64,000 nucleotides of DNA from Limnohabitans sp. Jir61. GTDB taxonomy: Bacteria > Pseudomonadota > Gammaproteobacteria > Burkholderiales > Burkholderiaceae_C. Where the stretch lies: the NCBI RefSeq assembly GCF_003063545.1, contig NZ_NESD01000002.1:310001-374000 (forward strand), read 5' to 3'. The position numbers and the translations under genes were made by a program. Positions 36,215 to 45,906 of the stretch are shown one piece after another (the first letter of the stretch is position 1; every line of letters starts with the position of its first letter). The notes beneath the pieces were generated by a model. That model was given only the letters and a program-made list of their open reading frames with translations, was not told where the DNA came from and searched no databases.

Positions 36215-37232
36215 CGCCCAAGATCAATTCACCTGAATCCGACAACTTACGTGCCTTACGCATGATTTGCTTTTGTGCATCTTCCACATCTGCCATGCGT
36301 TGTGGGCCTTTGGCTTCCATGTCGTCTTTGAACATACCGCGAGCGCGCTCGGACATGTTGTCGAAGAATCGATTGGCTGTTTCTTCGCTGCAGCTCTTCA
36401 AAGCCATCATCAACATGTCTGGCTCCACCGCACGCATGAGCACCTGAATACCTTTGTTGTCCACGCTGACCAAATTTTCGAAGGTGAACATGTTGTCTTG
36501 AATCTTCAACATCAAGTCTGGGTCGATGTCATTCAAACCATTCATGATGCTGGCTTCCAAGGCTGTTTTGGTCAAGTTCATGATCTTCGCTGCAGCTTTA
36601 ATTCCTCCAAAACTAGAGGATTGGGCTGATGCGTTCTTTGAGAACTGCTGTTTCATGATGGCTTCAAGCTCAGCCATGGCAGAAGGCTGAACCGTGTCTA
36701 AGCTGGCTACGCGCTGAATCACCTCAGGTCTCACATCAGGGGGCAAATACGTCAGTACGTCAGCCGCCACTTCGCTCTCGAGCAAAGACAAAATGATGGC
36801 AACGACTTGTGGATGCTCACCACGAATCATGTCTGCAATGCCACGCGCATCCATCCAAGACAAGATATCCAGACCTTTGGTCCCTTGGCCTGGCATGATT
36901 CGACCCAACACTGAGGCTGCTTTGTCGTCACCCAAGGCCAAGCGCATGACTTTTTCAACATAGTCAGCACCGCCAATACTGACGTTGTTTTGCTTCTTTA
37001 AGTGCTCCACAAATTCATCGAGCACAAAGTTCACCGCCTCTTGCGAGAAGTTAGCTACCTGCACCATAGCGGCACCAAGGGCTTGAACTTCTTTAGGGTT
37101 CAAGTACTTGATGATCTCTGCGGCTTGCTCTTCGCCCAGCAGCAACATCAAAACTGCGGCGCGCTGTGTGCTGGTAATGTTTGCAAGCTCAGCACGCAGC
37201 TTGTCGGTCATCACAATGGTGTCTTCAGCCAT
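36198..37232 (-). CDS. fliG: flagellar motor switch protein FliG
   Basis: A 344-residue C-ring protein. It has the N-terminal domain that binds the FliF tail (TSTQRAAVLMLLLGEEQAAEI), the middle domain with EHPQVVAIILSLL, and the C-terminal torque helix region FFDNMSERARGMFKDDME. Length is normal. It lies 21 bases after fliF. FliM and FliN, its usual C-ring partners, are not encoded in the window. Confidence 0.96.
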   Translation of the reverse strand: MAEDTIVMTDKLRAELANITSTQRAAVLMLLLGEEQAAEIIKYLNPKEVQALGAAMVQVANFSQEAVNFVLDEFVEHLKKQNNVSIGGADYVEKVMRLALGDDKAASVLGRIMPGQGTKGLDILSWMDARGIADMIRGEHPQVVAIILSLLESEVAADVLTYLPPDVRPEVIQRVASLDTVQPSAMAELEAIMKQQFSKNASAQSSSFGGIKAAAKIMNLTKTALEASIMNGLNDIDPDLMLKIQDNMFTFENLVSVDNKGIQVLMRAVEPDMLMMALKSCSEETANRFFDNMSERARGMFKDDMEAKGPQRMADVEDAQKQIMRKARKLSDSGELILGGADFV

Positions 37233-37253
37233 GATTCAAATCCTCACTATTTA

Positions 37254-39440
37254 TTACTTCTCGATCAAACTCTTCAGAACGCCAGCCACTCGGGTGGAGT
37301 CCTCAGACATGATCATGCGAATCAATGCCACTTTATCGTCATACGAATTTGCTGTGTTGAGCAAATCTGCAGAAATCGATTGTTTCTTAGGCTTCATGGT
37401 CGCCATACGGGCTTTGACTTCTTCCAAAGACTCACCCTCTTCAATTTCGATGTCTGCCATGTCAACGCCAGCCTGAGCTGCTTCTTGCTCTGCGGCCAAC
37501 TTAGCGGCGGCTTCGCGCTCTGCCAATTGCGCAGCCAATGCTGCGGCGTTGGCTTGTTCTTGCGCAAGCAAAGCGGCTTGAAGTTGACGTTCTTCTTCCA
37601 ATGCCAAGGCTTCGGCTGCTGCTTTGGCCTCTGCTGCCAAACGCGCTTGCTCAGCAGCGTAAGTGGCTTCTTGAGACAAGCGGACCGACTCTTCAGCAGC
37701 ACGCATGGCCTCATCAGAGATACGCAGCATTTCGTCTTCGTGGACTTTCTTGGACTGAGCGGCTGCAGTTTGCGCTGCCGCATTCTCTGCCGTGGCCACA
37801 TCAATCGCCATCTGGGCTTGGTTGGTCGCTGCATCTGCAGCAGCGGCTGCCAAGGCTTTGGGATCGATCTCGGGGGCCAACAAGCGGCGGACCATCGGAC
37901 GAACCACAGTCAAGAGGATGAGCAAGAAGATGCCACCCACCACACCGGCGTTCACCATCACTTGGTAGTTTTCGTCGCGCCACCATGGGATCACGGTTGG
38001 GTCGTATTGAGGTTCAAACTTGGTGCCCACCACAGTCACAGCGTCACCACGGGTTTCGTTGAAGCCCACAGCACCTTTGACCAATTGATTTAAGCGTTCG
38101 ATTTCTTCAGGCGTGTAAGGAATAGACGTTGGGGTTGAACCATCGGCGTTCTTTTCGACTTTGGCACCTGGGGGAATGGGACGTTCGTTGATCAACACAC
38201 CCACACCGATTTTGCTGATGGTGCCCATCGCTGCTTTGGTGTGGCGCACAGCGCGGTCGAGTTCGTAGTTTTTGGTGCTACGAGCCGTCACTTGCACGCC
38301 TTTTTCGCTCACGCCCTTCAAAGGGTCAGCGTTGGTTTGCGTCGTAGCTTGTGGGTTGGTCGGTGCTGGTGGCGTGTTGGACAACGCGCCAGGAATACCA
38401 ATCGCGTCACGGAATGTGTTGCGGTCTTCCACAAACAATTCAGAACGTGTCTTCGGACCTTTGTCTTGTGCGTCAAATTCTTCGTTGGTCACTTCGGTTT
38501 GCGTGAAGTCCAAGCTCATGCTCACCTGTGCCGTCACGTTGGACTCGCCCACGATGGGTGCGAGCAACTGAATCAAGCGGGTGCGATAGAGGTCTTCCAT
38601 CTGCTGCTTTTGCGTCAACTGTTGTGCGGTCAGACCCAAAGGCTGCTCCGTCAACATGTCGTTCATCAAGCTACCAAAGTTGTCTACCACTGACACGTTC
38701 TCTGGTGCCAAGTATGGAACGCTCGAGGCCACCAATTGGATGATGGCTTGCACGTTGGCGGATGAAATGGTGCGGCCTGGCAAACGCGTGATGATCACAG
38801 ATGCCTTGGTAGGTGCACGGTCACGCACAAACACGCTTTGCTTGGGCGCAGCCAAATGGACGCGAGCCGATTTGATACCGCCGATTTGCACAATGCTGCG
38901 CGAAAGCTCTTGCTCCATCGCGTTGTTGTAACGCACCTGCTCCATGAACTGGCTGGTGGTCATGGCGGGCATGTCTTTGAGGTTGTCCATGCCAGAAGCT
39001 TCTGTGCGTGGTAAACCTTTAGAAGCCAATAACATGCGAGCTTCTTGGAAGCGTGCGGTTGGCACAGAGATTTGACCGGTGTTGGCATCGACCTCTGGCT
39101 TGTACTCACCCGCCTTCAAGGCTTCAATGGCCAACTGCTTGTCGGCATCACTGAGCATTAACACCAAAGGACGGTACGGTGTGGGCTTCATGGAGGTGAA
39201 GAACACAGCCACCGACATCAACAACATGAAGATCACGATGAAGGGCAACGCCTTGCGTACGCTGGGTTGACGCAGCACATCCATCACCACAGCGCCCGGG
39301 CCTTCTTTGGCGTTAATCCACGCTGGCACACGGCTGGCATCGCTGCCAGTAGAACCATTCGCATTGTTTGCGCCGGTGGTCTCTATGCCGTTGGCTACGG
39401 GCATGCCCACAGCGTTCATATTTAAAGTATCGGTTGCCAT
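37254..39440 (-). CDS. fliF: flagellar MS-ring protein FliF with an enlarged cytoplasmic tail
   Basis: A 728-residue FliF, about 150 residues longer than usual. The first span (LPFIVIFMLLMSVAVFFTSM, near residue 75), RBM domains (YNNAMEQELSRSIVQIGGIK, ARVHLAAPKQSVFVRDR) and second span (residues about 497-520) are normal. Between that span and the FliG-binding tail (about 661-728) lies an Ala/Glu/Gln-rich helix (AARLAAEAKAAAEAL-like) of about 135 residues that ordinary FliF lacks. It would push the C-ring further from the membrane if fully helical. Confidence 0.94.
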   Translation of the reverse strand: MATDTLNMNAVGMPVANGIETTGANNANGSTGSDASRVPAWINAKEGPGAVVMDVLRQPSVRKALPFIVIFMLLMSVAVFFTSMKPTPYRPLVLMLSDADKQLAIEALKAGEYKPEVDANTGQISVPTARFQEARMLLASKGLPRTEASGMDNLKDMPAMTTSQFMEQVRYNNAMEQELSRSIVQIGGIKSARVHLAAPKQSVFVRDRAPTKASVIITRLPGRTISSANVQAIIQLVASSVPYLAPENVSVVDNFGSLMNDMLTEQPLGLTAQQLTQKQQMEDLYRTRLIQLLAPIVGESNVTAQVSMSLDFTQTEVTNEEFDAQDKGPKTRSELFVEDRNTFRDAIGIPGALSNTPPAPTNPQATTQTNADPLKGVSEKGVQVTARSTKNYELDRAVRHTKAAMGTISKIGVGVLINERPIPPGAKVEKNADGSTPTSIPYTPEEIERLNQLVKGAVGFNETRGDAVTVVGTKFEPQYDPTVIPWWRDENYQVMVNAGVVGGIFLLILLTVVRPMVRRLLAPEIDPKALAAAAADAATNQAQMAIDVATAENAAAQTAAAQSKKVHEDEMLRISDEAMRAAEESVRLSQEATYAAEQARLAAEAKAAAEALALEEERQLQAALLAQEQANAAALAAQLAEREAAAKLAAEQEAAQAGVDMADIEIEEGESLEEVKARMATMKPKKQSISADLLNTANSYDDKVALIRMIMSEDSTRVAGVLKSLIEK

Positions 39441-39460
39441 ATCAGTCTCTCAATCCTGTA

Positions 39461-39802
39461 TCAAACAGGCATGTTCATGATTTCTTCGTACGCTTTCATC
39501 ACTTTGTTGCGTACTTGCAAGGTGGCTTCAAAAGCCAGTGACGATTTCTGCATGCTCAAGACCACTTCGGTCAAAGGCACTTCTTCGCCACGGTCATAGG
39601 CTTCCGTCATCGCGTCAGCTTTGACATCGGCTTCGTTGACTTTGTCCAGCGCGTTCTTAACCGAGTCAAAGAACGTCGGCTGACCGACCTTGGTGGTCGA
39701 TGGCTCGTTGACGTTTGAGGTAGTGCCAGTGGACTGCGTTTGGTAAGAACGCAGCGTTTCAATCATCGATTGAACGTTGGCTTGTGAGATGCGATCAATC
39801 AT
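39461..39802 (-). CDS. fliE: flagellar hook-basal body protein FliE
   Basis: A 113-residue rod-adaptor protein connecting the MS ring and rod. The C-terminal half has the FliE signature (LTEVVLSMQKSSLAFEATLQ, then VRNKVMKAYEEIMNM). Its start overlaps the stop of the sigma-54 activator gene by four bases, so translation is likely coupled. Confidence 0.94.
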   Translation of the reverse strand: MIDRISQANVQSMIETLRSYQTQSTGTTSNVNEPSTTKVGQPTFFDSVKNALDKVNEADVKADAMTEAYDRGEEVPLTEVVLSMQKSSLAFEATLQVRNKVMKAYEEIMNMPV

Positions 39803-41277
39803 GCTGAGGCTCCTTCATTCATGCCACGGGTACGCATTTGTGCCAGCTTGTAGCGCAATGTGCGTGGGCTGATGCCCAACTTGGCAGCCGCTTCCATGCG
39901 GCTGTCGGTGCTTTCAATGGCGGCCATGATCACTTGCAATTCGCTGGCTTTCACAGCGCTGTCTAAGTTCACAGGGGCGGTCGGCTCTTCACGTGTTTCG
40001 ATCGGAGCCATGGGGGAGTAATAAGTCGGTGCGCTTGCAGTCGGCATTACGGGTGCTACAGGCGAAGCAGCTACAGGCGCTTCAGCCAAAGCTTGAGGCA
40101 AGGCGGCTTGGATGCTGGACATCACAGGCATAGCTTGCTCGTCCATTTGTGCATCATCGAACATCAAATGCGCTGGGCTGATGGTGCGGCCACCGCTCAA
40201 CACCACGGCGCGTTGCACCACGTTTTCGAGTTCGCGCACGTTGCCAGGCCATGGGTAGCTTTGCAACAACACTTGAGCTTCAGCCGTCACCGTGAAAGGC
40301 AAACCACCTTTGACATGACGGGCCAAAGACTGCGCCACCAAAGGCACGATGTCACCTGGACGGTCTTTCAATGGCTGAATGCGCAAGCGGAAGGTACTGA
40401 TACGGAAATACAAGTCTTCGCGGAATTCGCGTTGCTCGATGGCGAGCTTCAAATCTTTGTTGGTGGCGGCGATCACGCGCACGTCGAGGTCAATCGTGCC
40501 TTCACCGCCCAAGCGGTTGAGTTTTTTCTCTTGCAAGACACGCAGCAACTTGGCTTGCAAGTTCATGGGCATCTCGCCAATTTCGTCCAAGAAGATGGTG
40601 CCGCCGTGGGCTTGTTCAAACAAACCTTTGTGCTCTTTCAAAGCGCCAGTGAAAGCGCCCTTCTCGTGACCGAACAACATGTCTTCGATCAAGTGCTCTG
40701 GCATGGCCGCGCAATTGAGGGCCACGAATGGGGCCTTAGCGCGAGGTGAAGACTCGTGCAACACACGGGCCAACACTTCTTTACCAGCGCCTGTGGGGCC
40801 AACCAGCAAAGCCGTCACATCGGTTTGTGCCACGCGTTGGGCCAAGGCCAACAAATGCTGGCTGATAGGGTCCACAAACACGTAGCTCTTGGTTTTGAGT
40901 TCAGGAGCGTTCAAGCCTTTCACAGCGCCTTGCCAAGCTGCGGCTGACCACTCATCGGCCGACAACACATGCAAAGCACCCAAGCGCATCGCGTCCACAG
41001 CCACTTCCATGCGGCGGCGGTCTACGCGGCACAGCACGGGCACGGTGTGGCCGAGTTGGGCAATGAGGGTTTGAACTTCTTGGAGCAGCTCGGCGCTATC
41101 GCCCAAGCGAATGACCAGCACATGTGCGCGGCGCAGAGCCAGCGTGAGGTCGCCCAAGGTTGAAACAGTTTCCAGACTGATACCTGCGGCATCCAGCTGG
41201 GCGCGTTCTGCGGCGTCGATTGGACTAAAAGGGTCCAGCCACACGGCATGAATTACGTTGACAGAAGAAGCATTCAC
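39799..41277 (-). CDS. sigma-54-dependent flagellar activator (FleR/FlrC-like)
   Basis: A 492-residue enhancer-binding protein. Residues 1-120 look like a degenerate receiver: the strand that should end in the phospho-accepting Asp reads VLVIRLGDS, with Arg at that point. The AAA domain is complete with GPTGAGKE (Walker A), GAFTGA (sigma-54 contact), FLDEIGEMP (Walker B). The C-terminal Fis-type HTH is MEAAAKLGISPRTLRYKL. The start is a GTG at 41277; the ATG four bases later is out of frame. It is led by a perfect sigma-54 site and is the first gene of the fliE-to-fliJ series. Confidence 0.92.
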   Translation of the reverse strand: MNASSVNVIHAVWLDPFSPIDAAERAQLDAAGISLETVSTLGDLTLALRRAHVLVIRLGDSAELLQEVQTLIAQLGHTVPVLCRVDRRRMEVAVDAMRLGALHVLSADEWSAAAWQGAVKGLNAPELKTKSYVFVDPISQHLLALAQRVAQTDVTALLVGPTGAGKEVLARVLHESSPRAKAPFVALNCAAMPEHLIEDMLFGHEKGAFTGALKEHKGLFEQAHGGTIFLDEIGEMPMNLQAKLLRVLQEKKLNRLGGEGTIDLDVRVIAATNKDLKLAIEQREFREDLYFRISTFRLRIQPLKDRPGDIVPLVAQSLARHVKGGLPFTVTAEAQVLLQSYPWPGNVRELENVVQRAVVLSGGRTISPAHLMFDDAQMDEQAMPVMSSIQAALPQALAEAPVAASPVAPVMPTASAPTYYSPMAPIETREEPTAPVNLDSAVKASELQVIMAAIESTDSRMEAAAKLGISPRTLRYKLAQMRTRGMNEGASA

Positions 41278-41312
41278 TTTGAGTACAGTCCGAAATAAAG
41301 GTAAGACTGTTA

Positions 41313-41328
41313 TGCAAAGGCCGTGCCA
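41313..41328 (-). promoter_or_regulatory. sigma-54 promoter of the activator-fliE-fliF operon
   Basis: The minus strand reads TGGCACGGCCTTTGCA, a full -24/-12 match, giving a start of transcription about 25 bases before the GTG of the activator gene. Confidence 0.9.
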
Positions 41329-41342
41329 GGTTGTTTTGAAAC

Positions 41343-41666
41343 CTATGTAATTAAATTTATGTGGTAAATCGGCCTACGAGGGTCATTTTCTCGACGTTTC
41401 GACGAGTTGCCGACAGGCTTTTTAGACGCTTTTTGGGCCTTAGTAGCTGATTCTTGTTTGGTTGGTTTAGGCGAGAAACCGCCACAAAACCGCCCGTCCG
41501 TGCGCAGCACCTCTAAAGAGGGAACTACTTTCGAACGAAATCCCATGAGTTTGCAACCGTATGGCATGCGCACATCCCAAGTGACCGCCATGTAGCGACA
41601 CTCCCAGCAATTGGGGCCTTTAGGAAGGTTGGAAGGTGAAGGCACGGTGCCCTTCTCAGCTTTCAT
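41343..41666 (-). CDS. small Cys-containing protein between flagellin and the activator
   Basis: A 107-residue protein with a compact N-terminal core CWECRYMAVTWDVRMPYGC and a later FCGGF: four cysteines in C-x2-C, C, C spacing that could bind zinc. The C-terminal 45 residues are basic and low-complexity. I recall similar short proteins in Burkholderiales beside flagellar genes but no function. Its 3' end lies close to the sigma-54 promoter of the next operon. It follows flagellin by 21 bases with no terminator seen. Confidence 0.7.
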   Translation of the reverse strand: MKAEKGTVPSPSNLPKGPNCWECRYMAVTWDVRMPYGCKLMGFRSKVVPSLEVLRTDGRFCGGFSPKPTKQESATKAQKASKKPVGNSSKRRENDPRRPIYHINLIT

Positions 41667-41687
41667 GCGTTAACTCAAAGATGGATA

Positions 41688-44600
41688 TTAACCACCCAAG
41701 AGCTTCATCACCGATTGCTGGCTGGTGTTGGCTTGCGCCAGCACTGCCGTCGCGGCTTGTTGCATGATCTGCGTCTTGGCCAAGTTGGTCGAGGCCTGAG
41801 CGTAGTCCGCGTCTTCAATCTGGCTGCGTGATGCAGACAAATTCATCGACACGTTGGTCAAGTTATTGATCACGTGATCCAAGCGGTTCATCACCGCACC
41901 CATGGTGGCGCGTGTGGCGTTGATCTTGTCCATCGAATCATCCAACATGGTCAATACAGCTGTCGCACCATCACGGGTGTTGATGCGTGCAGTACGCTGC
42001 TCGACGTTCAAATCGACGTCACCGGTAATTTGGCTAGTGATCGAACCATTCTTGCCAAAGTCCGCCAAATCGATGGTGATCATTTGGTTGGCACTGGCAC
42101 CCACCTGGAAAGCCAAGCGGCCCACACGTGGAGGATCCATAGCAGCGCTGGATTGACCGCCGAATGTGCCCACTTCAAAGCCCATGGCTGCGAAGTTGCT
42201 ATTTTTTCCGAAGCCATCATCACCAACCGAAATGGTGAATGGTTTGCCAGATGCCTTTTGTAATGCAAGCTTGTCTGAGGGTGGTGCACCTTCAGGCGCA
42301 GGCAAGTTTGGCAACAAGGCTGGATCAGAGATCATGCGAACAGTGCCATAAAGCGTTGTCGCTGTTGTTGATTTTTCTGTGGCGTGCAAAATGCCCGTCA
42401 CATCATTGCTACCAGTGCCATTTGGCGTAATGGTTTCGAGCTTCATGCTCAAATTAGAGTCGGCTGGCGTCACTGATGCCCCTGTCAGACTGAAAGCAGT
42501 ACCAGGGACTTGAGAGGTCAACTGCAAGGCATTGCCAACCACTGACACACCGATGTTCTTCAAACCAGAATTCTCGATGGCCGTTTTCATTTGTGCAGCA
42601 ACATCTGCCAAACTTGTGGCACTGCCTGCTGTCGTGATGGTTTTGCCATTGAGTTTGATGCTCAACTGGGCGCCCACATCTGTGCCACTCAATGCAATTT
42701 GTGAGACCTGAGCGACAGAACCGCCCTTATCTAAACCAAAACTGGCAGCATCTAAGCTTCCCACGCTGGAGTCAAACCACACAGACAGGTTGCGACCGTC
42801 GCTGGCCAAGCTAACGCCATAGCCGTTATCGCTGGCTGTCACGCCATGCTGACCCACGCGTTGATTGATCGCATCAACAACCTTGGTACGACGTTGCAAT
42901 GGAGAGTCCATCGGATCGAGTTCGACCGTCACTTCTGTACCGTTGACAAACAACGATTGCGGGCCTTTGAGAGGCTGTGGCAACACGGTTGTGATAGCTC
43001 CTTGGCTGATCACTGGGTTGGGAATAGCGCGTACACCGGTCTCAGCAGATTGCGAATTGATAGCAGTGGCAATAGCAATGGCACTGGCTGTTTTATCACT
43101 GCTCGTGGCAGCTGTACTGGAGAACTTGTCGTCTGCAGTAGTTGTCGCACGAATCTTCACACCGTTGATGACCAAGTCATTCAAACCCAACGATTTGACA
43201 TCAGCTGGGACATTGGCTTTTGTCACACCATAGACGTTGTCATTCGTCACAGCACCAGCGGCGCTTGTATCCGAGACTTTCAATGAATAGGCGATGCCTG
43301 GAACATCAGCAGTCAGCAACAACTCATCTGTCGAATTACCGGCTGTCGCCGTGACGCCAACATCTTTGACCTTTGAAATCAAAGAGTTACGGATTTGAGC
43401 AGGAGTTTCACCACCCACCGCTTTATGCGTGAACTCGACACCATTGATGGTGAGAGTGAACAACTCATCAGCGACCGCTGGGCCGTTACCTGTAGAAAAT
43501 TTGACACTCTCGACTTGTGCTTGCGTCGCCACCACAGGCGCACGCTCGCTGGTGTTGAACACCGATTGGTTCTTTGTGAAGTTACCAGCCGTCAAGCCTG
43601 AGCGGCCAATGTCACCAATGGCAGAAGAGGTCAGGATCACAGGCGCTTCAATCTTTGATTCCAAAGCAAAAGTACCCGCTTGGACACCCTCACGCATACC
43701 AATGCTCTGACCAAACAAGTTGGCATTGAAATCAGATTCAAATTTAACTTCAATGTTGCGGCCATCGGCGGCAACCAAAGTCACACCTTGGTTATCAAAG
43801 CCGGTGTCAATCGCTTTGACGCCAGTTTTATCTGTAATCAAGTTGATCGCACGAACCACATTCGCACGTGTCTCGCGTGGGTTATTCAACACGGTGGTGA
43901 TGTCTGCACTGGCAAAACCGTTAATGAAAACAGCACCTTTGACCACGTTGGTTGATGACATAGCTCGGCCAGTCACGATGTTTGCATTCACTTTCGCAAA
44001 AACACCTGTACCTTGAACCGTTGTTTGATGTTGGACTGTTGTATCAACAGTACCAACCAAACCAGTCGTGCCCGATGCAAAAGGCATGTCAGGCATATCG
44101 CCTTCATTTACCCCGTAATTGACACCAATGGTGCTACTGCCTGCGTTGTAAGTAATTGTTCGACCTGTGCCAGCATCGTAAAGTGGGCTAGCGCGCAATG
44201 CAGCTGCAATCGCTGCAGCAGCTTGAACAGGCGTGGTGTGTACAGTTTCGTTCAATTGAACTGAAACACCACCCACGGTGATAGTGCCGGACTTAGGCGT
44301 CCCCATCAAAGTCAAGGTTTGTGATTCACCAACAGATTGTGTGGTGCTCACAGCTTTACGGTTAATCGCAGCAGCCTTGGCAATTGCACTACCTGCCGCG
44401 TTGTTAGGAGGCGATAACGTGTCGTCTTCAGCAAATGTAGGACCTACATCTACGCCGTTGATCAACAAGTCACCCGCTTTGAGCGCAGGAATTCCGCCAG
44501 AAACGTTAACTTCCATAGAGACCGGACGATCTGTCACATCCATGGCATTGCCTTGGCTATCGCGGAAGGTATAGGTCATGTCATTGGAGATCACTTGACC

Positions 44601-45680
44601 ATTCAAACCCTGATCTTTAGGGAAAGTAATGGTGGATCCATCTGGATCACCAAGCACACCCGTCATTTGGATCGTCTTGCCATCGCTCGTCAAGAACGAT
44701 GCAGTCAGTTTATTTTGGGTCGCATCGAGTGAATTCGGCGTCCAATCAATCGTCAAGGCACCACTCTTCAGGAAAGCACCTTGGCCATCTGAAAACGATT
44801 CACTGGCAGCGACTACAGCAACATCAGGTGCCGTTTGCGGCGCGACTTCTGCCGTCAATGTAGCGGCCAAAGCGGCTGACATTGTTACATCCACTTTAGA
44901 TACATCTTTGTCTGAGCCTGCGTACTTGATGACCAATGCATTGTTTGCAGCATCAATCGTCACTTCGCGACCCGACGTACCAGAGAAACGTTCATTTTGT
45001 TTCAATGCGTCGCGAATTTCAACGAGAGCATCAGACAAGTTTGTTTTCGTAACAGGAACAGTCACGCCATCAATAGAAATTGATTTGTCTGAACCAGTCA
45101 CACTTAATCCAGAGCCATCACCCGAGAAAGTAATGCGCTGCGTTTCACCAGCACCAGTCCCAGAGATCTTGCGCTCAGTTTGTGGGTTGACATACGCTGT
45201 CGAAAACTCACTGGTGGCAGTTGCTTTATAGACAGGCATCTCACCCACACGTTCACCGGCCGTACCGTTCAGCACAGGGAACCCGTTCCACTCTGTTGTC
45301 TCGGAGATGTGCACGATTTCTTGTTTGAGTTGCTGGAATTCCAGATCTAAATAAGAACGTTGTGCGTTGTCGTTGGTGTCGTTGACTGCTTGAACGGCCA
45401 ACTCACGCATGCGTTGCATCATGTCCGTGATTTCGTTGGTCGCGCCTTCAGCCGTCTGAATAAGGGTGATCGCGTCGCCTGCATTTCGCACTGCTTGGTT
45501 CAAGCTGCGAATTTGATGCGTCATGCGTGTGGCGATGGCCATACCTGCAGCATCGTCGCGAGCCGAGTTAATGCGTTTGCCTGTCGACAATTGCTGCATA
45601 GCCACGGACTGGCTTCTCTCAGTAGAGCGCAAGGCTGCCTGAGAGAACAATGCTTTGACGTTGGTATTGATAACTGCCAT
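41688..45680 (-). CDS. fliC: giant flagellin
   Basis: A 1330-residue flagellin, more than twice the common length. The conserved ends are intact: D0/D1 N-terminal (MAVINTNVKALFSQAALRS, LSTGKRINSARDDAAGMAI) and C-terminal (SRSQIEDADYAQASTNLA, ANTSQQSVMKLLGG). The middle, residues about 150-1230, holds many beta-rich modules resembling flagellin IN repeats, each with an ingredient such as LVINGVKI or LFVNGTEV followed by an IATAIN-type helix. No cysteine is seen. The start at 45680 follows an AGGAG Shine-Dalgarno, with a CCCG/CGGG mini-hairpin (45693-45703) just before it. Expressed from a sigma-54 promoter. Confidence 0.95.
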   Translation of the reverse strand: MAVINTNVKALFSQAALRSTERSQSVAMQQLSTGKRINSARDDAAGMAIATRMTHQIRSLNQAVRNAGDAITLIQTAEGATNEITDMMQRMRELAVQAVNDTNDNAQRSYLDLEFQQLKQEIVHISETTEWNGFPVLNGTAGERVGEMPVYKATATSEFSTAYVNPQTERKISGTGAGETQRITFSGDGSGLSVTGSDKSISIDGVTVPVTKTNLSDALVEIRDALKQNERFSGTSGREVTIDAANNALVIKYAGSDKDVSKVDVTMSAALAATLTAEVAPQTAPDVAVVAASESFSDGQGAFLKSGALTIDWTPNSLDATQNKLTASFLTSDGKTIQMTGVLGDPDGSTITFPKDQGLNGQVISNDMTYTFRDSQGNAMDVTDRPVSMEVNVSGGIPALKAGDLLINGVDVGPTFAEDDTLSPPNNAAGSAIAKAAAINRKAVSTTQSVGESQTLTLMGTPKSGTITVGGVSVQLNETVHTTPVQAAAAIAAALRASPLYDAGTGRTITYNAGSSTIGVNYGVNEGDMPDMPFASGTTGLVGTVDTTVQHQTTVQGTGVFAKVNANIVTGRAMSSTNVVKGAVFINGFASADITTVLNNPRETRANVVRAINLITDKTGVKAIDTGFDNQGVTLVAADGRNIEVKFESDFNANLFGQSIGMREGVQAGTFALESKIEAPVILTSSAIGDIGRSGLTAGNFTKNQSVFNTSERAPVVATQAQVESVKFSTGNGPAVADELFTLTINGVEFTHKAVGGETPAQIRNSLISKVKDVGVTATAGNSTDELLLTADVPGIAYSLKVSDTSAAGAVTNDNVYGVTKANVPADVKSLGLNDLVINGVKIRATTTADDKFSSTAATSSDKTASAIAIATAINSQSAETGVRAIPNPVISQGAITTVLPQPLKGPQSLFVNGTEVTVELDPMDSPLQRRTKVVDAINQRVGQHGVTASDNGYGVSLASDGRNLSVWFDSSVGSLDAASFGLDKGGSVAQVSQIALSGTDVGAQLSIKLNGKTITTAGSATSLADVAAQMKTAIENSGLKNIGVSVVGNALQLTSQVPGTAFSLTGASVTPADSNLSMKLETITPNGTGSNDVTGILHATEKSTTATTLYGTVRMISDPALLPNLPAPEGAPPSDKLALQKASGKPFTISVGDDGFGKNSNFAAMGFEVGTFGGQSSAAMDPPRVGRLAFQVGASANQMITIDLADFGKNGSITSQITGDVDLNVEQRTARINTRDGATAVLTMLDDSMDKINATRATMGAVMNRLDHVINNLTNVSMNLSASRSQIEDADYAQASTNLAKTQIMQQAATAVLAQANTSQQSVMKLLGG

Positions 45681-45726
45681 TTTTTTCTCCTGCCCGATAC
45701 GGGTCAATCAAATTTCCAAGCTATCA

Positions 45727-45742
45727 AGCAGTAACCGTGCCA
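45727..45742 (-). promoter_or_regulatory. sigma-54 promoter of giant flagellin
   Basis: The minus strand reads TGGCACGGTTACTGCT: a full -24 half and a -12 half with GC at the exact spacing. It predicts a leader of about 35 bases to the flagellin ATG. Confidence 0.88.
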
Positions 45743-45806
45743 ACTTGTTTTCCGACAACTTGAGGGGCTCATAAAGAAATATTTACCCTATATCGGTGGC
45801 TAAGGA

Positions 45807-45877
45807 GCGGCAAAGCGGCAAAGAAATGGCGGCAAAACGGCAACATATTGCCGATTTTTAACTACAAATGCCGTTTT
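45807..45877. promoter_or_regulatory. cluster of GCGGCAAA-type motifs between divergent sigma-54 promoters
   Basis: GCGGCAAA occurs in tandem at 45807-45814 and 45815-45822, again at 45829-45836, and as CGGCAA at 45838-45843. The inverted forms TTGCCG (45848-45853) and TGCCG (45869-45873) follow. It lies 30-115 bases upstream of both divergent -24/-12 promoters, where enhancer-binding proteins usually sit. The activator encoded at 39799-41277 is a candidate binder. Confidence 0.65.
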
Positions 45878-45906
45878 TTGTGAAAATTACCGTTCCGTCA
45901 TTAATC

